Source: Geodermatophilus obscurus (GTDB lineage Bacteria; Actinomycetota; Actinomycetes; Mycobacteriales; Geodermatophilaceae). Taken from it: DNA of 64,000 nt. The stretch is from the NCBI RefSeq assembly GCF_900115395.1, contig NZ_FOWE01000009.1:62001-126000 (forward strand), written 5' to 3'. The notes under the pieces were generated by a model, which worked only from the letters and a program-made list of their open reading frames with translations, did not search any database and was not told the DNA's origin. Positions 41,732 to 49,640 of this stretch are shown here, piece after piece (positions within the stretch are counted from its first letter, which is position 1; each line of letters starts with the position of its first letter). A program made the translations under genes and the position numbers.

Positions 41732-44023
41732 GTGCTCCCCCCTTTCGACGGGAACGGCTACCGCAAGCGGGTCCTGGCCGCGATCGAGGCCCGCGGCGGG
41801 CCGGGCGAGAGCGACCCCTTCGAGGTCTACGACCTGCCGGTGGAGGCGGCCGAGTCCCTCCCCGACGACGTGGTCGCCCGGCAGGTCGACGCCGTCTGGG
41901 CGTTCTGGCAGAAGCAGCGCGACCACCCGAAGTACCGCGGCCTGGTCACCGCGCTGCTGGCCTCGCACGACGCCCTCGCCGCGCAGCTGCGCTCCCCCGG
42001 CGGCCGGCGGTGGCTGGCCGAGCAGACCCGCGAGGAGCGGGCCCGCCGGGACGCCGCCCGCTTCGCCGAGCTCGACGCCGCCCTGCAGCGGCTGGTCGAG
42101 CGGTTCGGCGGGGTGCCGGCGGACAAGGTCGACGGACTGCGCGGCCTGGCCGCCGCCGCGGGCGTCGACGAGGCCGCCTTCACCGAGCGCCTCCGGCGGC
42201 ACCCCGCGGCCGGTGGGACGGGGGCCGACCCGGCCGTGCTGCGCCAGGTCCGCGACGGGCTGGCGGAGCTCGGCCGGATCGAGGGCGCCCCCGTGCGGAG
42301 CCTGCACGCCCTGCTGGAGCTGCCGCCGGACGCCGACCGCGAGACCGTCCGCCGCCGCCGCGAGGCGCTGCTCCAGGTCAACCGGCAGCGCCGTCCCGAC
42401 CGCCGCCGCGCGCTGGTCGACGACCTGCTCGCCGCCGCCGGCGCCCTGCTGGTCGACGGCGACCCGGCGCTCTACCTCGACGCGCTGGCCGCCGACGTCC
42501 GCGAGGCGCTGCGGCCCCGGGTGGCCGCCGCGGTGCTCGTCGAGGACCGGCTCGCACCGGGCGACGTGGAGCTGCTCGTGCGGGAGGCGCAGGCCGCAGG
42601 CCTGGACCCCGGGCGGGCGGCCGCGGTGGTCCGCGACCTGGCCGCGGAGGCCGACACCCCCGTCGAGCTGCCCCCGCCCGCGCCGCGCGGCCCCGGCCGG
42701 GACGGCTGGCAGGCCGAGGTGTCCGCGGCGCGGGCGGCGCTGCGGGCCGGGCGCCCGGCCGCCGCGCATCGGCACCTCGACGCCGCCACGGCCGCGGCGG
42801 GCGGGGTGCAGCCGCCGATCCGGGTGGTGCGCGACGAGGTCGCCGAGGTCCTCGCCCGCTCCGACGCCGCCTGGCGCGGCGTGCTCTCCGCCCTGGCCGC
42901 GCGGCGGCACTCAGCGGCCGCGGCGGCGCTGGAGGGGCTGGTGTCCACCGCCGCCGACGTGCCCGGTCCGGGCGGGGAGTCCGCCGAGGACCTGCTGCGT
43001 ACCTCCCGCTCGGCCCTCGCCGCCGCCGACGCCGCCCTGGCCGCGGCCGGCCCGGGCGCCGGCCGGGAGCGCGCGCTGCTCGCCGTCCTCGACGCCGTGG
43101 CCGACCACCCCGTCGCCCGGGCCGAGCTCACCGCCCTGCCGGTCGCCCCGGCCACCGGCGTGCACGTGGTCCCGGCCACCGGCGGCGCCCGCGAGGTGCG
43201 CTGGGCCGCGTCGGCCTCCCCGGGCCCGGTCGAGTACCGGGTGCTGCGGCTGCGGCCCGACGGCACGCGGGAGGTCGTCGGCTCGACCCGGGGCACCGCC
43301 CTGGAGGACGGCGGCTACGGCGAGGTGACCGGCCACGTCGTCCTCGCCTCGCGGCTGGGCGTGCACGCGGCGGAGGCGGTGTCGGGAGCGGCCCCGGTCC
43401 GCCCAGTCGCCCGGGCCGCCCCGGCGGTGTCCCCCGCAGCGCCCCCGGTCCCGCCGGTCGCGTCGCTGACCGCCGTGCCGCACGGCCGCCGGCTGCGGCT
43501 GCTGTTCCCCGCCCCGGCCGACGGCACCGCCGAGGTCCGCCGGCTGCCGGCCGGGACGAGCCCGCCCGCGCCCGGGACCGTGGTGCCCGACCCGGACACC
43601 CTGGGCGCGCCGGTGCCCCCGATCTCGCCCGGGCTCGCCGTCGACGCCCGGCCGTCGATGCCGGTCACCGAGTACGTGGTCCTCACCCGCTCGGGACCGG
43701 CTGCTGTCGCCGGTGCCAGCGCGGCCTGGGTGGTGCTGCCGCCGGTCACCGGCGCCGCCCGCGACGGCGACCGGCTGCGCTGGACGTGGCCGGAGGGCTG
43801 CACGGAGGTGGTCGTCGCGGTCCGCCCCGACGCGCCGCCCGAAGGCCCCGACGACCCCGCCGCCACGCGCCGCAAGGTCACCAACAGCCGCTACGACATC
43901 GACGGCGGGCTGCCGGTGGACGGCGCGCCCGGTCACGTGGCCGTCTTCGCGTGCACCCGGGCCGGCGGCCGGCTGCTGGTGGCCGGCGAAGCACCCCCGG
44001 GGGCGCGCGTCTCCCCCGGCTGA
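41732..44023 (+). CDS. large partner of the Hsp70-like protein, unknown
   Basis: A 763-residue protein without a family I can name. Residues 1-110 contain a conserved-looking block (FEVYDLP, AFWQKQRDHPKYRGLVTALL) that could be a co-chaperone-like module. Residues 110-450 are Ala/Arg/Glu-rich helices with possible coiled coil. Residues 450-760 read as beta-sandwich repeats of fibronectin-III type (AREVRWAASASPGPVEYRVLRL, PVTEYVVLTRSGPAA). There is no signal peptide or TM. The GTG start is 3 bases after the Hsp70-like stop. Confidence 0.75.
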   Translation: MLPPFDGNGYRKRVLAAIEARGGPGESDPFEVYDLPVEAAESLPDDVVARQVDAVWAFWQKQRDHPKYRGLVTALLASHDALAAQLRSPGGRRWLAEQTREERARRDAARFAELDAALQRLVERFGGVPADKVDGLRGLAAAAGVDEAAFTERLRRHPAAGGTGADPAVLRQVRDGLAELGRIEGAPVRSLHALLELPPDADRETVRRRREALLQVNRQRRPDRRRALVDDLLAAAGALLVDGDPALYLDALAADVREALRPRVAAAVLVEDRLAPGDVELLVREAQAAGLDPGRAAAVVRDLAAEADTPVELPPPAPRGPGRDGWQAEVSAARAALRAGRPAAAHRHLDAATAAAGGVQPPIRVVRDEVAEVLARSDAAWRGVLSALAARRHSAAAAALEGLVSTAADVPGPGGESAEDLLRTSRSALAAADAALAAAGPGAGRERALLAVLDAVADHPVARAELTALPVAPATGVHVVPATGGAREVRWAASASPGPVEYRVLRLRPDGTREVVGSTRGTALEDGGYGEVTGHVVLASRLGVHAAEAVSGAAPVRPVARAAPAVSPAAPPVPPVASLTAVPHGRRLRLLFPAPADGTAEVRRLPAGTSPPAPGTVVPDPDTLGAPVPPISPGLAVDARPSMPVTEYVVLTRSGPAAVAGASAAWVVLPPVTGAARDGDRLRWTWPEGCTEVVVAVRPDAPPEGPDDPAATRRKVTNSRYDIDGGLPVDGAPGHVAVFACTRAGGRLLVAGEAPPGARVSPG

Positions 44024-44026
44024 GGC

Positions 44027-45787
44027 TCAGCCGGCGACCGCCCCGTCGTCGCCCTCCTCGTCGTCGGGAAGCGCCCCCGCCGGCAGCCAGCGGTCCCACC
44101 AGTCGAGCAGGTGCTCGAGCCGGGCCGGCCGGTGGCGGGGATCCCCGGTCCCGTCACCGGGGACCAGCAGCAGCGCGCTGGGCACCCGGCGGCCCTGCAG
44201 CGCGGTGAACAGCCGCCGGCCCTCCCCCAGCGGGCAGGACTCGGGCTGCACGACGAGCGTCGGGGTGACGACGGCGCCGATGTCGAGGTCGCCGGTCCCC
44301 TCGGGCTCGCGACCGTCCGAGGAACCGTCCCACGCGACGACCGCCGCGGCGAACCGGTCCGTGCGGGCCAGCAGCGACGCGGTGGCCGGGCCGGCGGCGA
44401 GCCCGACCCGGTCGGCGTCGAGGGCCGGGTCGGCGAGGGCGGCGTCGAGGGCGGCGAGGGGGTGGGCGGCGGGGCACACCACCGCGTACCCGGCCGAGGC
44501 GGCGACCTGGACCTCGTCGCACAGGGACCAGCCCGGCGGCCGCCCGGAGGCGAACAGCAGCACCGGGTGCGGCCCGTCGCCGGGCGGCACGGTGACCCAC
44601 ACGGGCACCTCGCCCCCACCGGCGACGACGGCGCGGCGCTGCTCGGTGCGGTGCAGCCGGCCGGTGGCGCCCAGCGCGGCACCGAAGCCGGTGAGCAGCC
44701 GCCGCCGCCCGGCCGTGACCGCGACCAGCTCCCCGGCCGAGCGGTCGTGCGCGACGGTCGCGACGACGACCCCCGCCGCGGTGGCGCAGCCCCGTACGGT
44801 GAACGGGCCGTCGACCAGCGCCGCGGGAGCGCCGCCGTCCAGTGGCACCCGCAGCAGCTCCACCGCGCCCCCGCGCTCGACGGCGACCAGCGCCGCGCCG
44901 CCGTCGAGCACCGTCGGCGGCGTCGTCTCCCCGCGCGGGTACCGCGCCGGGTCGAGCAGCGGGTGCAGCTCGCCGCCGCCGACCGGCACCCGGCACGCGG
45001 TCAGCGGCGAGCCGGCGACGTCGAGGCCGTCGGGGCCGAGGTCGGGACGGGCGGTCACGTGGATCGCGGTGCCGGAGGCGTCGAAGACCGGCTGCCGGCA
45101 CTCGCCGCGCGCGCGGGTGACCCGCCGCGGGCGGCCGCCGGTCACCGGCACCACGTAGACGTCGCGGACGCGGTCGCGCTCGGCGCCCGGGTGGCGGGCG
45201 GAGACGAAGGCCAGCGACCCGCCGTCCGGCGACCAGGCGACGTCGGCGTCGGACCCGGTGCCGTCGGTGAGCGGCCGCGGGACCGGCAGGGGGACGGCGT
45301 CGTCGAGGGGGTCCCCGGGCAGGTCGAGGACGACCACCGCGGTCCTCGGAGCGTCGGCGCGGGGGCTCACCGTGGTGACCAGGCGGGGTCCGTCGCCGGC
45401 CGTGGCAGCGGGCACCGGGGCGACCCAGGCCAGCCGCCGGGAGTCCGGGGACCACACCGGGGCGCCGGCGCCCTGCGGCTCGCCGGTGAGCCGCCGCGGC
45501 GCCCCGCCGGCGGTCGGCAGCAGGTGCAGCTGCGGCGGCCCGCCCGCCTCGGCCGACAGGTAGGCCAGCCACCGGCCGTCCGGGGAGAAGGCCGGCGCGC
45601 TGTCCCGGGCGCCGGAGGTGAGGGGGCGGGCCGGCGCCGAGCCGTCCGTGGGCACCGCCCACAGCTGCGCGCGCGCCCCGCCGGGGCCGTCGTCCGGCCG
45701 GCTGACGGCGACCACCGCCATGCGCCCGTCCGGCGAGACGGTGGGCGTCCCGGGCGTGCGCAGCAGGGCGAGATCGGCGGGCCGCAT
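44027..45787 (-). CDS. S9-type prolyl-oligopeptidase homologue, catalytic residues lost
   Basis: A 586-residue protein with an N-terminal TolB-like beta-propeller (repeats such as SPDGRWLAYLSAE and SPDGGSLAFVSARH) and a C-terminal alpha/beta-hydrolase domain. In active S9 enzymes a GGSYGGY elbow, an Asp and a His form the triad. Here the aligned positions read LAAGPATASLLARTDRF, QPESCPLGEG and PGDGTGDPR, so none of the three residues is kept. It is probably a binding protein. A TACGCT -10 lies 9 bases before the ATG. Confidence 0.82.
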   Translation of the reverse strand: MRPADLALLRTPGTPTVSPDGRMAVVAVSRPDDGPGGARAQLWAVPTDGSAPARPLTSGARDSAPAFSPDGRWLAYLSAEAGGPPQLHLLPTAGGAPRRLTGEPQGAGAPVWSPDSRRLAWVAPVPAATAGDGPRLVTTVSPRADAPRTAVVVLDLPGDPLDDAVPLPVPRPLTDGTGSDADVAWSPDGGSLAFVSARHPGAERDRVRDVYVVPVTGGRPRRVTRARGECRQPVFDASGTAIHVTARPDLGPDGLDVAGSPLTACRVPVGGGELHPLLDPARYPRGETTPPTVLDGGAALVAVERGGAVELLRVPLDGGAPAALVDGPFTVRGCATAAGVVVATVAHDRSAGELVAVTAGRRRLLTGFGAALGATGRLHRTEQRRAVVAGGGEVPVWVTVPPGDGPHPVLLFASGRPPGWSLCDEVQVAASAGYAVVCPAAHPLAALDAALADPALDADRVGLAAGPATASLLARTDRFAAAVVAWDGSSDGREPEGTGDLDIGAVVTPTLVVQPESCPLGEGRRLFTALQGRRVPSALLLVPGDGTGDPRHRPARLEHLLDWWDRWLPAGALPDDEEGDDGAVAG

Positions 45788-45813
45788 GGCGCACCGAGCG
45801 TAGTGCAGTCGTC

Positions 45814-45851
45814 ACCGCGGCCCGGGTCCGAACGGGGACCCGGGCCGCGGT
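45814..45851 (-). terminator. terminator of the AIM24 operon
   Basis: A perfect 16-bp stem (45814-45829 with 45836-45851), 6-base loop, 31 bases past the last AIM24 stop. It lies just before the promoter of the S9-like gene. Confidence 0.75.
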
Positions 45852-45881
45852 GTCGGGGGCTGCTGCTGGGCTGCTGCTGGG

Positions 45882-46874
45882 CTACTGCTGCTGGGCCCGG
45901 GCGATCAGCCGCTGGCCGAGCGCGCCGGCCTGGCTGTTGGTGAGCAGCTGGGTCTGCGACTCCACCAGCCGCAGCACCGCCGGGTCCTCGCGGGCGACCT
46001 CGGAGGACTGCAGCAGGATCGTGCCCTGCCCGGTGAAGTCGTACTGCCGCTCCTCGCCGGAGGCCCGGCCCAGGGCGCCGGAGATCATCCCGCGCACGTT
46101 CTGCGTCATCCACTGGGCGTCGTGGTGCACCGAGGGGGCCGGGCAGTCCGCCCAGCCGAGCAGCGCGTCGGGGTCGGCGCGGAACGGTGGCTCGACGAAG
46201 ATCACCGGCCCGTTCGACGAGGCGATGAACTTCCCCGTGCCGATCAGGGTCACGAAGCCCGGCACGATCGACTGCTTGAGCTCCAGCTGCCGGGAGAACG
46301 CGCAGAGGTTGCTCGCCTTGATCGTCAGGTTGCCGTCGTCGAGGTCGTAGGAGTTCAGGTCGAACCCGCGGTCGCCGATGAGCAGCTTCCCGTGGCCCTG
46401 CGCGACCACCCAGTCCTGGATGTAGACGGGGCTGGAGAAGCGGGAGGCCACCCACGCCTGAACCGACGAGTACTCCGTGACGGCGTCGAACTGGATGGTC
46501 CCGTAGTACGCCAGCATCGCGCCCTTGCTCATGAACCACTCGCCGTTCAGGGCGATGCAGAACACGTAGGGGTTGACGTTGTCGTCGTCGGGCAGCGTGT
46601 GCGGGTCGAGCGTGCTCGGCACGCCGCTGGGCGCGCCGCCCGGGACCGGCTGCGGTGGCTGCCCGCCGTACGGGGGCTGCGGGGGGCCGCCATGGGGCTG
46701 GCCGCCGTAGGGGGGCTGGGGCTGGCCGTGGGGCTGGCCGCCGTAGGGGTTGCCCTGGGGCTGGCCGTAGGGCTGGGGCTGGCCGTAGGGCTGGGGCTGC
46801 CCGTAGGGCTGCGGCTGGCCGCCGTAGGGGTTGCCCTGCGGCTGGCCGTAGGGGTTGCCGGGTGGGTAGGTCAT
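45882..46874 (-). CDS. AIM24-family protein with PYGQP-repeat N-terminus
   Basis: A 330-residue protein. Residues 1-95 are PYGQPQ/PYGGQP repeats, likely disordered. The rest is an AIM24 (TRAP-like beta-barrel) domain: SKGAMLAYYGTIQFD, GHGKLLIGDRGFDLNSYDL, LKQSIVPGFVTLIGTG, ERQYDFTGQGTILLQSSE. It is the third of three AIM24 genes with 3- and 13-base gaps. The tail resembles that of the TerA-like protein. Function is not established; AIM24 proteins are commonly found with Ter genes. Confidence 0.88.
   Translation of the reverse strand: MTYPPGNPYGQPQGNPYGGQPQPYGQPQPYGQPQPYGQPQGNPYGGQPHGQPQPPYGGQPHGGPPQPPYGGQPPQPVPGGAPSGVPSTLDPHTLPDDDNVNPYVFCIALNGEWFMSKGAMLAYYGTIQFDAVTEYSSVQAWVASRFSSPVYIQDWVVAQGHGKLLIGDRGFDLNSYDLDDGNLTIKASNLCAFSRQLELKQSIVPGFVTLIGTGKFIASSNGPVIFVEPPFRADPDALLGWADCPAPSVHHDAQWMTQNVRGMISGALGRASGEERQYDFTGQGTILLQSSEVAREDPAVLRLVESQTQLLTNSQAGALGQRLIARAQQQ
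46640..46870. repeat. coding repeats for the PYGQP tail
   Basis: Degenerate repeats of 12-27 bp built on the minus-strand codons for Pro-Tyr-Gly-Gln-Pro. They sit in the first third of the AIM24 gene and are a likely site of length change. Confidence 0.8.
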
Positions 46875-46887
46875 CTCGTCGCCGCCC

Positions 46888-47532
46888 TCAGAACTTCCGC
46901 TCGCTGGCCTGCACGTAGACCGTGCCGGAGCCGCTGATCCTCAACTGGAACGCCTCGCCGGACCCGCGGCCGACGACGTCGCGGAAGCCGACCTTGGCCG
47001 CGAGGTCCACCGAGAGCTGCCCGACGTGGCCGACGTAGGCCTGCGGGTCGACGCCGACCTGCTGCCCGGCCAGCTGCAGCGGGAACGCGCCACCGTGCGA
47101 CAGCAGCGCCACCGCCCCGCGGCCGTGCACGTTGGTGGTGAACAGGCCCTGCCCGGTCATCGCGCCGGAGATGGCGGACTTCAGGCCGCCGGAGCCGAGG
47201 AACTGCACGCTGGTCTGCAGGGTGGCGTCGTGGGCGAGCAGCCGGTCGGCCTCGCACACCAGGGGCGCGCCGCCGTCCAGCTCGAGGACGGTGACGTGCA
47301 GGCCCTTGTAGCCGTAGAGCACCTGGCCGGTGCCCTCGGTGGCCATCATCGGGTTGGACTCGCCCGACATCGCCGCACCGACCATGCCGCCCATGCCGCG
47401 GCCCTGCCCGTGCACCGGGCGGAAGGTGACCTGCCCGGAGTAGCCGAGCATCGCGCCGCGGCGGGCGAGCACCGGGGTGCCGGGGCCGACGTGCGCGCGC
47501 ACGACCTTGCTGTTGACGGTCTCGAAGGACAT
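46888..47532 (-). CDS. AIM24-family protein
   Basis: A 214-residue single AIM24 domain. The motifs LARRGAMLGYSGQVTF, GTGQVLYGYKGLHVTVLEL, GQGLFTTNVHGRGAVALLSHG and LRISGSGTVYVQASE fit the duplicated beta-barrel of the family. No signal peptide. It is the middle gene of three paralogues, 3 bases after the upstream one, so the three are probably made in fixed ratio and may form a hetero-oligomer. Confidence 0.88.
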   Translation of the reverse strand: MSFETVNSKVVRAHVGPGTPVLARRGAMLGYSGQVTFRPVHGQGRGMGGMVGAAMSGESNPMMATEGTGQVLYGYKGLHVTVLELDGGAPLVCEADRLLAHDATLQTSVQFLGSGGLKSAISGAMTGQGLFTTNVHGRGAVALLSHGGAFPLQLAGQQVGVDPQAYVGHVGQLSVDLAAKVGFRDVVGRGSGEAFQLRISGSGTVYVQASERKF

Positions 47533-47535
47533 GGC

Positions 47536-48153
47536 TCAGCGCTCCGCGGACTGGACGAGCACCAGGCCGGAGCCGGTGAAGCGGAGGGAGAACGGCTCAC
47601 CGGTGCCCTCGCCCACGACGGACTTCCAGGACACACCGGAGACCAGGTTCATCGAGAGCTGGCCGCGGGAGCCGACGTAGGCGTCGGGGTCGACGACGAG
47701 GTCGGCGCCGGGCGCGACCTCCAGCGCCATGACCGGGCCCTCGGACACGATCGCCACCTGGCCGTGCCCGGTGACGGTCGTCGTCGCCAGGCCCTGGCCG
47801 CTGGTCATGCCGCGCAGGCCGGCGAACTGGACGTCGAGGCGCAGCTGCTCGGTGTGGGCGAGGATGTGCTCGCTCTCCACGGTGAGGGTGTCCCCGGTCA
47901 GGTCGACGACCAGCACGTCCATGGCGTCCAGCGCCAGGTACACGCGGCCGTGGCCGGCGCAGTCCATGAGCGAGAGGCTCTCGCCGGCGACGGCGCGCTT
48001 GAGCGCCGCCCGCATGCCACCGCCCCCGCCCATGCCGGAGCTCTTGAAGTCGACGTTGCCCTCGACGGCGACCATCGAGCCGCTGGCGGCCCGGATGCGG
48101 TCCCCCTGGAGGTCGGCGTGCAGGACGCGTCTGTGGGCGGTGAGCAGGGCCAC
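47536..48153 (-). CDS. AIM24-family protein
   Basis: A 205-residue AIM24 domain with HADLQGDRIRAASGSMVAVEG at the start, GHGRVYLALDAMDVLVVDL and SLRFTGSGLVLVQSAE at the end. The GTG follows GAGAGG. It is the first gene of the AIM24 trio; a TACGGT element at 48190-48195 could be its -10. Glycine-rich loop (GMGGGGGMR) near residue 40. Confidence 0.87.
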   Translation of the reverse strand: MALLTAHRRVLHADLQGDRIRAASGSMVAVEGNVDFKSSGMGGGGGMRAALKRAVAGESLSLMDCAGHGRVYLALDAMDVLVVDLTGDTLTVESEHILAHTEQLRLDVQFAGLRGMTSGQGLATTTVTGHGQVAIVSEGPVMALEVAPGADLVVDPDAYVGSRGQLSMNLVSGVSWKSVVGEGTGEPFSLRFTGSGLVLVQSAER

Positions 48154-48248
48154 GGATGCCTCTCGGGACGGGGAGCGGGAACCGCGCGGACCGTATCCGG
48201 CGGCTCCCCCGCGCGGTAGGTCCCGCGCCGTGCCCTCCCCCGGACACG

Positions 48249-48283
48249 CCTGCGGCCCCGGGGCGGTGCCCCGGGGCCGCAGG
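48249..48283 (-). terminator. terminator after the DUF475 gene
   Basis: A perfect 16-bp stem (48249-48264 with 48268-48283) with a 3-base loop, 11 bases after the DUF475 stop. It separates that gene from the AIM24 trio. Confidence 0.75.
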
Positions 48284-48294
48284 TGCGGACGGCG

Positions 48295-49413
48295 TCAGCG
48301 CCGGCCGGCGGTCACCTCGTCGCGCTCGGCCGCGGACGCGGCGGGCGCCTGCGCGGCCTCGCGGCGGGTGGCGGCGACGCTGCCGATCACCGCGGCGATG
48401 ATGAACACCAGGCCGGTGAGGCCGGTGATGTACTCGCTGATGTGGAACCGCAGCTCGAGGATCATGATCGTGGCCAGGAAGCCGATGGCCCACATGGCGC
48501 CGTGCTCGAGGTAGCGGTACTCCTCCAGCGTGCCCTTGTCGACCATGTAGATGGTCAGTGACCGCACCCAGAAGGCGCCGATGCCCAGGCCCAGCGCGAT
48601 GATGAAGATGTCGCTGCTCAGCGCGAAGGCGCCGATGACGCCGTCGAAGGAGAACGACGCGTCGAGGACCTCGAGGTAGAGGAACGCCGCGAAGCCGGCG
48701 CCCGCCACGGCCTTGGTCGCCGTGCCGCCCGCGTTGCCGCCGGAGGTCGACCCGCCGGTCGCGGTGACGTCCTCGTCCTCGTCGGTCCCCGGGGCCTCCA
48801 TCAGCTCGTTGAGGCCGCCGATGAGCAGGTAGGTGAACAGGCCGGTCAGGCCGGACACGAGCACCGTGGCGTACTTGTCGGGGTCGGCGATCTGCGAGCC
48901 GACGTAGATGACCGCCAGGGCGATGATGATGCCGAGGTAGGGGAACCGGCCCGCCTTGGACAGCGGACGCTCGATCGGGCCGATCCAGTGCACGTCCCGG
49001 TCCTCGTCGAAGAGGAAGTTCAGGAAGATCATCAGCAGGAAGATCCCGCCGAAGGTGTAGATGGCCTCGGCCGCGGCCTCGACGTTGCTGGCGTAGGCCT
49101 CCTGGTCGGAGAGCGCCAGGTCCCACACCTCGGGGATCGACAGCTGCGCGGTGACCGCGACCAGCACGATCGGCAGGAACAGGCGCATGCCGAACACGGC
49201 GATGAAGATGCCGACGTAGAGGAAGAGCTTGCGCCACAGCGGGCTCATCCGGCGGAGCACCTTGGCGTTGACGACGGCGTTGTCGAACGACAGACAGACC
49301 TCGAGCACGCCGAGGACGGCGACGGCGAGGAGTGCCGCTGGGCCGCCGAACACCACGGCGGTGACCAGCGCGGCCACCGTCAGACCGACGGAGAAGCCGA
49401 AGTAGCGGAGCAT
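48295..49413 (-). CDS. DUF475 (TerC-like) integral membrane protein
   Basis: A 372-residue polytopic protein of the DUF475 family, a distant TerC relative in the LysE-like superfamily of exporters. It has about nine membrane segments. Conserved acidic positions occur in helices: LEVCLSFDNAVVNAKVL near residue 37 and LEVLDASFSFDGVIGAFALS near 245, a duplicated (E-x-x-x-S-F-D) site likely to bind a metal ion. An Asp/Glu-rich loop is near residue 195. The ATG follows AAAGGAAA. A probable stress-sigma promoter lies upstream. Confidence 0.9.
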   Translation of the reverse strand: MLRYFGFSVGLTVAALVTAVVFGGPAALLAVAVLGVLEVCLSFDNAVVNAKVLRRMSPLWRKLFLYVGIFIAVFGMRLFLPIVLVAVTAQLSIPEVWDLALSDQEAYASNVEAAAEAIYTFGGIFLLMIFLNFLFDEDRDVHWIGPIERPLSKAGRFPYLGIIIALAVIYVGSQIADPDKYATVLVSGLTGLFTYLLIGGLNELMEAPGTDEDEDVTATGGSTSGGNAGGTATKAVAGAGFAAFLYLEVLDASFSFDGVIGAFALSSDIFIIALGLGIGAFWVRSLTIYMVDKGTLEEYRYLEHGAMWAIGFLATIMILELRFHISEYITGLTGLVFIIAAVIGSVAATRREAAQAPAASAAERDEVTAGRR

Positions 49414-49505
49414 CAGGATTTCCTTTCCGACGCCTGACGGGCGAGGCGGCGACGAAGACGGCACGCGAGACCGGGCCGGATCGACCGAGAGGCGAACCCT
49501 CGGTG

Positions 49506-49532
49506 CAACGGCCCTCGGTGGGCAGACGTTCC
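49506..49532 (-). promoter_or_regulatory. candidate ECF-sigma (SigR/SigE-like) promoter of the DUF475 gene
   Basis: On the minus strand GGAAC (49528-49532), a 17-base spacer and CGTTG (49506-49510), matching the stress ECF sigma pattern GGAAC-N17-CGTT. It lies 93 bases before the ATG. The leader has a 6-bp hairpin and an 8-bp long-range pairing. Seen in sequence; which sigma factor acts is inferred. Confidence 0.5.
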
Positions 49533-49640
49533 CGCTGCCCGGCCGTGTGACCGGGACCGCCTCTCCGGGATGACACGGTCGTGACGTGGTAGGCACGGTC
49601 CCGGGGCGGGACCGCCTCGGCGGTGCGGAGGGAGACGGTC

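Noticed and set aside
40306..44208. 1300-codon plus-strand open frame across the Hsp70-like gene and its partner
   Set aside because: Out-of-frame shadow: Arg/Gly/Ala-rich, no motifs, and both real genes here have clear homology in other frames.
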